Origin: Ichthyophis bannanicus
Taxonomy: Eukaryota > Chordata > Amphibia > Gymnophiona > Ichthyophiidae
Reading direction: 5' to 3'
DNA: 64,000 nucleotides
Assembly (NCBI GenBank): GCA_033557465.1
Contig: CM066039.1
Span: forward strand, 49,009,788 to 49,073,787
Shown here: one piece after another, positions 22,438-32,446 of the stretch
Numbering within the stretch: position 1 is the first letter of the stretch
How the letters are laid out: the number at the start of each line of letters is the position of its first letter
The notes under the pieces: generated by a model
Databases searched by the model: none
The model's input: the letters and a program-made list of their open reading frames with translations, nothing else
Told to the model about the DNA's origin: nothing
Program-made: the position numbers and the translations under genes

Positions 22438-22675
22438 TGTGTATGTGTGTGCGCACCCTAGAGTAAATTCTGATTCTTGGCAAGCCAGCCCTGGATTTTC
22501 TTAGCAAACTGCAACCAGAAGTAGATTGCCAGGCCTTTCTTCCATGCAGTAAGTCTATAGCATCTGGGATTCCAAAGTGATCTCCCATCCAAGTGCTAGC
22601 CAGGCCCAGCCTGAGTTAGCTTCTGAGATCAGCCCAAATCAGGTTCATTCACAGCAGAGAAGCTGTAATCTGAAT
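22438..22675 (-). mobile_element. 5S-rRNA-headed SINE, minus strand
   Basis: On the minus strand the head resembles 5S rRNA: AGCTAACTCAGGCTGGGCCT, then TTGGATGGGAGATCAC and a CTATAGACTTACTG junction. The tail (22438-22550) is the one attached to a tRNA head at 19287-19400. The pol III internal control region is decayed. This is not a functional 5S gene. Confidence 0.8.
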
Positions 22676-22771
22676 AAAGTCTGTGTCTTATAGACATAGT
22701 TATAACACAGCACAGATGGCAGATAAGGACCGCTTATGTTTTAATCTTATGCTTTTCCAGCAGTAGTTCAA

Positions 22772-22840
22772 GACAGGGAAATACCTATATAAAACTTACC
22801 TTGAACTTCAAGGTAAGTTTTATATAGGTATTTCCCTGTC
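22772..22840. repeat. Near-perfect 69-bp palindrome
   Basis: Arms 22772-22805 and 22807-22840 are exact inverse complements, 34 bp each, around one central base (22806). It begins GACAGGGAAATACC. Pairing stops abruptly outside. Confidence 0.95.
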
Positions 22841-22965
22841 CCCAAAGGCTTACAACTTCAGCTTGTACCTGAAGCATTAGAGAGTTAAAGCAACTTGCCC
22901 AAAGTGTATCAATGGGATACAAACCCTGGCCTGTCTGGGACCTCATCGTCTCTGGTTCTCTATCA
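22841..22965 (-). repeat. CORE-SINE fragment
   Basis: GAAGCATTAGAGAGTTAAAG then CAACTTGCCCA and AAACCCTGG is the inverse of a MIR-like core. It directly adjoins the palindrome, whose right arm may be part of the same element. Confidence 0.5.
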
Positions 22966-23919
22966 CTCTGGAAAGATGAACATATACATTTCCATAGTTA
23001 AATCAACAGCTCCCAGCATCCCTCCCCAGGACCTGGTTCAAGGATATGAGGCGACCTAAGCGAATCTTGCCCCCTCCCCAGCTCCCATTGTCATCTCTAT
23101 TGCCCCTTTCCGGGTCCTGCAGCGGTGATAATGGCTGTGAGGCTGTTTGGTTTCTTTCTCCTCCGATGCCAACTTCCTCTTGCATGGGGGTAGAAGTGGC
23201 TAATCAGCAGTGGGCTGCTTCTTGACCATTGGTGCTCTGGGTAGCTACCTAGTTTGCCTAATGGTTTCACCAGCTCTGTTCCTCTCCCGTCAAGTCTTAG
23301 CCAACATTTCAACTCTGTTCCTGCCACTGTCTCTGTGTCTGAATTCCAGTACAGTGCTAGCCTCTGCCACCTCTGCTGGTTGTGTTCCTTTTAGGGTCAT
23401 GCACACTACAAATTCTGAGGCATACTTACCAACATGTGTTAAGGGAATAACGCACTCTTTTGGCTAAATCATGGAAATTAAATGGCCAAATTGTGTGTGC
23501 GTGTTCTTAAAGCACAATGTGGCAGTGCAACACAAGCCCTATAATGAGATGCAAAACATACAAATGCATGCAAAATACCTCATTATTATGCAAATTGAAT
23601 AACAGCTTCTGTTTAACTTCACAAGATGTGTTTTATTTGTGGAAAAATAATGCCATCTTTGAGTGGTCCAGTTCTCCTCAGGATTATCTTAAAGGGGCTG
23701 GTGGTATCCTAATTTCTGTGTTGATCCCCAATCTCTCCCCAACAAAGACCCCCCCCCCCCCCGATCAGTGGTTCCCCCAAATAGACTTCCCTAACAGATA
23801 CCTCACCACACCCTGAAATCCCTTCCTTCCCCAAGAACCCCTCCCAGACCTAGTGGGTGTGGGGTAGGGGACAGGAGTGATTCCCCCCACCCCCCAATCA
23901 TTTTTTTTTCCTGCTGGCA
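22966..23919. other. No gene recognised
   Basis: Sequence with C runs (23750-23762) and no feature I can name. ORFs are short and overlapping. Confidence 0.4.
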
Positions 23920-24130
23920 GCAAAATGGTACTTTTTGATCCCTAGTTGTAGTCTCATGGTACTACTTAAAGGAGCAAAGATCCCCTAATCAGTGGCTTGA
24001 CCCCTAGAGATAGTATTGCAAGGCAACTACTAGGGACCAACCAGTACCATTTTAATGCTGGCAGTCTATGGAGGAGAAATGACTGGGGACTGCGCCTGCC
24101 TCCCACCACTAAACAGGGATTCCTCCAGTA
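23920..24130. repeat. Unclassified repeat family C, copy 1
   Basis: Shares GATA(G/A)TATTGCAAG, then CTACTAGGGA-like and TACCATTTT strings, with 58215-58400. Confidence 0.45.
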
Positions 24131-25179
24131 GGTCTAGGGAGTGGAATCTCTTCAGGGGAAATGGATCTCTTCCAGGGGTGGAGGACTTTGGGGGAAGAGG
24201 GGTGTCTGTTAGAACGGTTTGTTGGGGGAGGGGGCCTCTGATCTGAGGCAATCATCAGGTAGCTTGATGGTTAGGTTCTGTGCTGATTTTCTGGTGGCCA
24301 CTAGAGGGTGCTAAGAGCTGCAGACCACTATGTGCAGCACTGAAAAAACACGAGAGAGAGAGGTAACGGGATGGCCAGTTAGTAGTGGGAGATAAAATTC
24401 AGAAAGAGATCTATCAAAATTTGGTTTTCATTAAATTTGCACAGTCCTACTAGAGTGAACACTGGACTCATTCCTATGTTCCCATCTTCCTGGCTTTTGG
24501 CATGATGTAGGATTTGAGTCTCCTTTTGTGCTTGGTCATGCGCAAAACTATCCCATTTGTGGCAGACACACATACATTGAGGGAAAGAGAGAGCTGTAAT
24601 CTGAGACACAGATTTATATACACACGTGGCAAGGGAGAGGCAAAAAGGAAGACTGACAGACACACACACACCCACGCACAGAAAGTGTCTTTAAGGATCC
24701 AGATTTTGGCAGATTACCTTTAACACCAACGTCCTGAGAGTTGGCAGACTGTCCTGGCAGTGCAGTCATAGTATAAATAGATTGTGTTTTAGTCTCGCAG
24801 TGAGAGAAACATTTCTTTCTTGTAATGTGGCGTTGATGTTACAAATGAACATTAATAAAAAAAAAAATCCTCCTCTCTTGTTCTAGATACTCTGCTCTAC
24901 ATGCCTTTGGGTCGGAGCTCGATCAGTTCCATTTGGAGGTTTATTCTCACTGGTTTTACTCTTGTAATAAAGAAAGATTGAAGCTAAGTAATTGGTGGGT
25001 GAAGGGAAGACTGCCTCATCTTTAAGGATCACGGAATATCTAATGTAGAAGATCATAATACTATGAGACCCATGCAGGAAGGGACATGTCCATATGTCCA
25101 AAACATGGATGGCCAGAATTTGTACCTTTTTATCTGCACTTGTGGGAGCTAGATGTACCTGTGGGTGCAAAATTGTGCA
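24131..25179. other. No gene recognised
   Basis: Contains a short CA-rich run near 24660. No coding or repeat family is clear. Confidence 0.4.
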
Positions 25180-25720
25180 CTTAGATGGGCCGGATATGCC
25201 CAGATTCTGCTGTTGGAGATGTCCAGCCAGCCCCATGTTCCCGCTGGAGTGCCAGTGCTGGGCATCCCATTGCCATGGCACCGGGATGCCCAGCAGGAGC
25301 CCTGATACCCCACACCAATGGCATCTGCCAGGGCCGCGATATGGCAGAGTGGATCCCCCTGCTGCCGCTCACCTTTGCACTGCTGACTGCCAGACCCGAT
25401 CTCTGCAAGCGGGGGGGACTTTATTCCATCTCTGAGGTGGAATAAGTCCCCCGTCTATCTCCTGCAAGTCAGATGTACAGGGCTGTGACCTTAATCGGCC
25501 CTGTACGTCTAGGGTCATAGACCCGCCTCCGCTCCGCCCACTCTCTGTCCAATTGCTGTTCCTTCCTGCCCCAGTCCAGCTCTCCCCGCACTGTGGTTCT
25601 GTTCATGTGGGGAGATTTAAAGGCAGCATGCAGTCCCAGTGAATAGTAGGGTTGGATATCCAATCCCCTCTATTTGCATCTCTGCATGGGGGCCTTAGTA
25701 TAGAGGCCAGCTTGTATTTC
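25180..25720 (-). repeat. Hairpin-string element, reversed copy
   Basis: Successive stem-loops: GCTGGGCATCCC with its exact inverse (25257-25295), a stem with arms 25413-25431 and 25435-25452, and a stem with arms 25475-25483 and 25498-25506. The last two match, in reverse orientation and order, the stems at 59272-59320 and 59215-59262. ORFs crossing the region have no known domain. Confidence 0.7.
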
Positions 25721-25939
25721 CCTGCTCCTACAAGGAGACGAAGCTGGGATTGGATCCTGGACAGTAAAGTTTGCCTGCCCAAGGCTCCCATTGATGGCGA
25801 CTCTACCATGGAGGATGACATAGCGGTGCACGGCACTTTTGAGCTCAAATTGGTGTGTACCATTAAGCTTTTCATGTACAGCCTAGCTAATAAAATGTAT
25901 TTGTGATTAAGGACTGTTGTACAGAAGGTGGTCCAACTC

Positions 25940-26335
25940 ATCTATGGTGAGTCTGAGGTACAAGTGGATGCAGTCCAGGAACGGCTGTGCGACATGCAGG
26001 CCTCATTGACGGCCCTATGCCAGAAGATCAACGTGCTGGAGAGTGGCTATAGGGTTATCTGGGAGTAAAACAATGAATTGGAGACCAGAGTCATTGTCAT
26101 AATTTACATCTTGTAGGTCTCCCGGAAGGAATGGAAAGTTCAGTTCTAACTACTTTCTTTGAAAAAAATGGTTGTCAAGTGTAAATGGTGTCATAAAATT
26201 GGACAGGGCCTACAGCTCACTGGCTCTGATGCTCAAGGGGAATGGTAGGCTGCGTGCCATAATAATCTGGGTGCATAATTAAGGATAAAGCGTGGACAAT
26301 GGAGGTGGCTAGAAAGGTACCAAAATAACTGCTTT
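25940..26335 (+). pseudogene. L1-type ORF1 relic
   Basis: Broken frames recall L1/Tx1-type ORF1 protein. First comes a coiled-coil-like piece (ESEVQVDAVQERLCDMQASL, then TALCQKINVLES), then a stop, then NNELETRV and a frame-shifted GLPEGMESS followed by LTTFFEK. That order is typical of the ORF1 coiled coil and the start of its RNA-binding domain. ORF1 protein binds element RNA. At least two stops and a shift break this copy. Confidence 0.6.
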
Positions 26336-26409
26336 TTAAGATGTTTTGCATCAGGCGAAATCGCTTGTTGTCAATGCATCTGTCTTTGTCTATGAAGATA
26401 AAATATAGT

Positions 26410-27045
26410 AGGCCACACACCCTGTATCTGTACCTCCCCCGACCTCCACACGTGCGTGCACTTACATCACTTCTGCACCACGCATCCATGCAGAAACCCC
26501 ACCCCTGCAGAACACACACACACCATCCAAACCTACACGGAAATCCAACACACATACACACCTCACCACAGCCATCCAACCTCACCCCATACCCACCTCC
26601 TTCCTCACATACAGACACCCAACCCTAGCACTACATAAAGACTCATCCCTGCAATGAGACACCACACGTCACCCCTCCCCTGTACCACACACACTAGCAC
26701 ACATTCACCCCACCTCCACCCCCCCAAGACATTCCATGCACACCCCCATACAGACACCACACCCATGCGCGCGCACACACAGACCCCCCCCCACCCCTGC
26801 AGCACATCCATACAGACCCCAACCCCACACTCGGGCACCCACCCTCTGCATCACCCCCCCACACCACATCCATATACAGACATTTCACCCCCAACCCTGT
26901 ACCCAAGCACCCCACCACTGCATTACATACAACTGCACACAGATACCTCGCTTCTGTGTCACCTGCACCCATATCCATACCCAGACACCCCAGCCCTGCT
27001 CTTGTACTCTGACACCCACACCCAGACACCCATGCCTGGACACTA
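26410..27045. repeat. Degenerate C/A-rich tandem region
   Basis: About 630 bases of loosely repeating CACACC, CATACAGACACC and CACCCCTGCA phrases with an irregular period near 30-40 bases. ORFs on both strands come from this composition and are not genes. Confidence 0.75.
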
Positions 27046-27489
27046 ATATATAAATATATATAAATACCACCAGTCATAAAGATGCCTCAAACAGCCCTAT
27101 AGCTCCTGCTACCCTAAGGAGACGCACACTTTAAAACATCTCTTTGCATTTTCCCCTCCTTCCCCCCAGGCATGAATGAGTTTGCAAAGGGGGGAGGGGA
27201 CAGCATGCTGTTTTTTTGTCACAATGTAGGTTCATTAATTCTTTTGCAAGTCTATGTGCTCCATCCTCTCACTCAGAAACAGCAACTATACACTCTATCA
27301 ACGAAACAGGCCTTTGTGCAAGGCTTTCAGCATGCATTTTTTCATTTTAAAAGACATTTTGGCTGACTTAGAGCCGCCCCAGCATATGCTGTATCATTCG
27401 ACAGGGTGGTGAACATGCTGGTCACGCCCCTGACAGTAACCACTTAACACACATTAGTTTTTCTGCTGAATGAATGTTAGGTGCACAAA
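27046..27489. other. No gene recognised
   Basis: No clear feature apart from a short TATATAAATA run near 27050. Confidence 0.4.
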
Positions 27490-27600
27490 GCCTACAGCCC
27501 CTGGCATTGTAAGGTGATCTTCCATCCAAGTACTAACCAGGCCTGACCTTGCCTAGCTTCGGAGATTGGGCTCTTTCAGGGCAACAAAGCTGTAGCTTTA
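27490..27600 (-). repeat. 5S-rRNA-derived SINE head fragment
   Basis: On the minus strand it resembles the 5S internal region: GAAGCTAGGCAAGGTCAGGC then CTGGTTAGTACTTGGATGGA. No tail is seen beyond about 27490. Confidence 0.75.
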
Positions 27601-28809
27601 TTAAAAGGGCCCCTAAAAATCAGAAGTAGGTAACTCTTGTAAAGAAGATTCTTGAACCATCTCATTACTTGAAGCACCAGCCCAACATTTATGGACCAGC
27701 CTGAGGAGAGACAAAGATATGCGACTGAAATCCATTAGACGTCCACTTTTTTTTGAGAAATTAGGCTTTATTTTTTCTTGAAGTAAAATATACTTGCCTG
27801 GAACTCTCACGATTACAACAATCTTTGCATGAGAGAGGAAAGATAAGGGTTGAGAAGGAGAACCTCCTTTTAAATAAAAATCCTTTAGTCCGTTTTGAAA
27901 GACAGAAAAGTTAATTGTACTTGGGGAGTTTCTTGCTGTTAAACGCCTGTAAAGGAAGAAAAAACTATTTTTAAAAGGGGAAAAGACAGGTGCAATCAGG
28001 CGATGTAAACCGCTTTGATTCTGTCGAAAGGCGGTATATAAAACTGCTCAATAAATAAAAAACCAAATAACTTTATCTTATTTATTTTTTAACTTATCTG
28101 GAGGTTAAAAGCCTTGAAAAAGGGTGACCCCTGCTGGACGAGAGAAGAATTGAAGTGTACTGAAGTGTAAAATTTATTGTACACAAGTGCAGTGTTTTGA
28201 ATTAGCTTATGTTCAATTTAAACTATTATAAAAGATACTGACTACTCAATTTTTGAAATATTTATTGCTTTTATGTGCCTTGACATTTTCTAAAATTAGT
28301 AATGCTCTATTAAGAGTAAATTAATTGCAAGCAAGCAGACTCGCGTTTATTTGTTGTGAAAGGAGACTTCTTTCTCATATTATTATTTTTTTTTTTTACA
28401 CGTGATAACTTTTATACATAGTGAAGATTGAAGTCAAATTCAGAAAAGTTTTATATACAAAAAATTCTTGAACCTGTGTATCCAGATCTCTACTGGTGGT
28501 GCTCCCGGGTGTACACTTGGCCTACGTGATATGTATAATACGTGGGTATAGTTGGGTTCATATTTCCAGTGGATTTACATTTAAATAGGACTGCCTCATT
28601 TGCTGTTTCTGCTCTTCATGGTCTGCTCCTAATTCCCGGCTGCAACCATGTGTCAAACTTATGCGATCCATTGGGACATGCCCAAATGCCTGATTAGAGC
28701 TCTCCAGCCCTGGGGGTGTATGCATGTATTCAAGGCTGTTTGAATATGTGGGATGGGAGGGGGTTTTGGTGGTCTGTCTGAGTTTTAGTACTGAGTGGTA
28801 GCTGAGTGG
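27601..28809. other. No gene; one L2-type tail at 28005-28065
   Basis: AT-rich sequence. 28009-28060 contains TGTAAACCGCTTTGATTCTG and GGCGGTATATAAAACT, the style of an L2-type LINE 3' end on the plus strand. Nothing else is recognised. Confidence 0.5.
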
Positions 28810-30084
28810 GTAATGGTTTTTTTAGGAGTTTGGGGTTGAGGGGTGTTGATGGTATGTGTGGAGATTTTTTGAGCCACAGGAGGGACCTGCAGTCACTGGG
28901 CTAGGTTGCCCTCCAAGTATGTCCACAAGAAGGACTTCTGTATATCTTTCCCCCTTAGTCCTTGGTGGACTGCCTCCCACGAAGGATTTGATCTCATCTG
29001 AGCTTGGTGATTCTAGTGGCCCTGAACTGACCACATAGTCCATGGAACACAGATCTCTTGAGCTGCTTCTTTCCTCAAGAGAAGGCCGCCTTCTGTAAGG
29101 GCCTTTGATGGAGTATCCAATTCCCTTCTTGCTTATGGTCTGTCTCTTAAGAGGCATAAGCTATCCAAGAGAGGCTACTCTTGAGCAATAGAGGATGCTC
29201 GTTTAAAGACCTTCAAGACCTCAACTACTGTAGCTTGGGTATATCCCAGTCATATGGACTGGTCTAGCAGGATGATAAAGAATGAGAAATTTACAAATCT
29301 GATAATTTTCTTTCCTTGAATCCCAATTGACCAGTCCTGGACATGCCTCAAAGTCTGTTCCTACAGGTTTGGAAGTCCTGCTGCCTTTTGATTACATTGT
29401 CGGTATTGTCATCCTGATGCAGAGTTAATTATGGTTAATGGAGCCAAATACTTAATCCAATATATGATTAACATTTATAGTTGCTGATTTTTTTTCTGAG
29501 GTTTTTCAGCCTTACTTATTTCTTGAAGTACCACACTGGCTTCTCTTAGTGCTGTATCAGAAGATTCAATGTTATCACTCAGTTGCTCAAGTCTAGCTTC
29601 ACCTACTGGCAAGGGGGCATAACCCACTTGTCTGAACTGGTTTGGTAGAATTCAAGAAATTTACATACAGTATCTGATCATTTTCATGTCTCAATTCTAA
29701 AAATGTTCTTCTGCCACCATTGTAGGCCATTCCTGGAGGGTTTCCCTTGCAAGGAAAGAACTTCTGTGGCTGTTGAATATAAACTCTCTGCCTGAGAGCT
29801 CTTAAAGCTCTTTTCTTTTCATTTTTAATAGCTATCTTTTTCGGCTGCATTGCGTAGTGATTTGTAGCTGTATCACAAAAGGTGGATTTTTGTGTTCTTA
29901 GGCAAAGCTTTTTTTTCTGCTGCTATAGTTCTGTTTTTTCTTCTCCTCTAACTTTCAGGCTCAAAGAGGTAGTAGGCAAGCTCTTTGAAGTCACTGCCTT
30001 CCTCAGGTATTAATATTCTTAATTAGCTTGCTTAGGAGCTAGATAGCTGAGTATTATATAAAGGTCTATATTGACTTGCAGATA
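28810..30084. other. Possible retroelement fragment, unclassified
   Basis: A 111-codon frame on the minus strand (28822-29157) and phrases such as GGTCTAGCAGGATGATAAAG, then TTTCTTTCCTTG, hint at a retroelement. I recognise no motif. 29580-29780 is loosely similar in style. Confidence 0.3.
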
Positions 30085-30495
30085 TTGCCATAAGGCATAT
30101 GGGGAGAGACTTAAAGATCTCATTATGGATATGTTGGAGGAAAGGCAGGAGAGAGGAGATACGATAGAGACGTTTAAATATCTCCATGGCATAAATGCAC
30201 AGGAAGAGTCTTTCAATTGAAAGAAAGCTCTGTAATGAGGGGCCATAGGATGAGGTGAAAGGGGATAGACTTAGGAGTAATATGAGGAAATATTTCTTTA
30301 TGGAAAAAATGGTAGATGCATGTTATAGTCTCCCAGTGGAGGTAGTAGAGATGAGGACAGTATCTGAATTCAAGAAAGCATGGGACAAACAAGAAGATCC
30401 CTAAAGGAAAAAAGGGACTATGGTAGTTTGTATGGAAGGGCAGACTAGATAGACCGTACGGTCTCTTCTGCCATCGTGTTTCTATCTTTCTATCT
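30085..30495 (+). mobile_element. CR1-type LINE 3' relic
   Basis: Aligns with 9735-10150: CATATGGGGAGAGACTTAAA, GTTTAAATATCTCCATGGCA, CTCCCAGTGGAGGTAGTAGA, and the tail GGGCAGACTAGATAGACC with repeated TTTCTATC. Small deletions break the frame. Confidence 0.85.
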
Positions 30496-30639
30496 GCACC
30501 CAGTCATCCGCATCATTATATTTTGTTTATCTGCCCTTTTCTTGCCACACCGGCTTACCATTGCTGAATGCATAATAGCTGCAAAATCTATGTAACCCTC
30601 CTTTGTACCAATAATGCTCTGCATGCGCTCTTTGTGGCC

Positions 30640-30815
30640 TTGTGAAGGGCTAGATTTACTGAAGTATGCTATTAGCATGCCCTAATGCCATTAATGTGCA
30701 TTATTAGTAAATAGGTCCCATTGCACAAAATGGAACTTGCAGTATACGATGCCTGTTAATGCGTATTAGTGCTTGGTTGTGTAATAGTGCCATTTAGTAA
30801 ATCTAGTGCTCAGTC
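30640..30815. repeat. Palindrome-ended repeat with TTTACT ends
   Basis: CTAGATTTACT near 30650 faces AGTAAATCTAG near 30797. The ends are inverse and about 150 bases apart. See also 43897-44287. Confidence 0.5.
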
Positions 30816-31500
30816 CTCTTCTTCCTCTAAATCTCTTTATAAAATCACCACTACTATCAATAAAATGGGAGGGTCTATGGTCCTACAAAAATTCTACAGA
30901 TTACCAGACTATTAATTAGGCACACATTTTACAAAATACATTTCTTAGAAAAATTCGTTACATATATCCATATTAAGCAATTACATGACGTCCCTGCTTC
31001 CCATCTTACAAATCTATTAAGAATGACCTACATACTGCACATACATTGAACAATATCAATTGCACTCCGAAGAACCATCCCCAACACGTCATGTTTAGCT
31101 CTCCGTGAGCTGCCTCAAGGAATATTAATAATTAGTCCCAAGCTTAGCAACCTTAATGAGTAATTAGAAAATGTCTAACCCATGTGTTGAACACATGGTG
31201 AAAGACTTTACAACCTACAAAACAAACAAGATGATTTAGATAACTATATCCTAGTCCCCAGTTGTATTGTCTGTCTTGACTAAGGAGCAGGGACGGTTTC
31301 ATACATGCCTCTGTACAGCCCTGTGTATGGCTTGTAGCACTATATTAAGTAGTGGTAGTGTGTTTGGGTATGGTGGTTCAGGTGTTCATGTCGAGGGTCC
31401 CGATTCAGTTCCCACCCAATGGCGCTCGTCAGGGCTGTATGTCTGGTCTCCTGTGTCTCCCTTTTAGCAAAAAGGGGGGAATTGTGGTCCAGTTGGGGTT
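30816..31500. other. No gene recognised
   Basis: Nothing identified beyond AT-rich sequence. Confidence 0.4.
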
Positions 31501-31504
31501 TGAC

Positions 31505-31775
31505 TAGTCCTGGATTTAGGCACAGGTGACACAGGCAATTGCCTAGGGCACCACATTTTGAAGGTGTCAAAGAGGAACCAGCTGCTGCTTCCTTTGGGGC
31601 CATGTGTAGGTGCTGCTTCCGAGGGGTAGAACTGTAGCACTATGGTCTTCCCCTGCTCCTCTTTTTTTTTTGGTTTTCCGTTCTTTGAGATCTCTGACGC
31701 AATCCCCCTGCTCTCTGGGGTTTGTTGTCTGGACTTGCCTATGGGCTCCAAAATCTTAAATCCGGCCCACGGTGT
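31505..31775. repeat. Possible hAT-like non-autonomous element
   Basis: TCCTGGATTTAGG at the left is partly inverse to CTTAAATCCGGCCC at the right. Phrases like GCAATTGCCTAGGGCACC resemble family A. No clear target duplication. Confidence 0.4.
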
Positions 31776-32442
31776 GACTATGGACCACTGGGAGGAAGGG
31801 GCTGGGTAGAGTTACTATTGGGCTGTGTGGCTTAAATGTTCTGCGAGACACGCTCCAGCCCGACCAAATGTGGTGCACATTTTGTTGTGTTTTATTGTGT
31901 ACACAAGAGTCATGGAATGAGAAGGGCAATGCTTGGTTTGGTCTCTTCTGGGTAGTTTTTCTTATCTTTTTATAGCGATATATGACACACTTTTTCTAAT
32001 GAATAAGGGTGAGTGGCTCCATCTTACGTATTATCTCTTTAAACATGAGAGGCACCCCTCATCCAATTAAAAAAATGAATTTTGTATTTTAAAAGGTTAA
32101 AGTACAGACAGGTTTCCTGCAAAACCACAATCTCTTCTGTGTGGAACATGCCAAGCTGCAGAGAGACTGGGTAAGGCAAGTCTCTGCAGCTCCTTACACA
32201 CCAAAAAGTAGAGGAGTTAGGCTTACTGATCCATTGGTTTCTCCCTTTGTGGTTTATGGGATCAGCGGTTGATCAGGGTGGTTGATTTTCTTATTTAAAT
32301 GCTCAGGGAGACATCAACATGCAGACTATAGGGCTAAGGGAACATACTCATACCACCCTTGTTGCATCTTTTCATCGTATGTCTCTCAAGCGCACAGTTT
32401 TACAAAATCATGAAAATTCAACTTATACGTTTGAAACAATGC
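31776..32442. other. No gene recognised
   Basis: Nothing identified up to the piggyBac target site. Confidence 0.4.
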
Positions 32443-32446
32443 TTAA

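Noticed and set aside
26341..27077. Several ORFs rich in His, Pro and Thr, or in Val, Cys and Gly
   Set aside because: They arise from the C/A-rich tandem composition and overlap on both strands.
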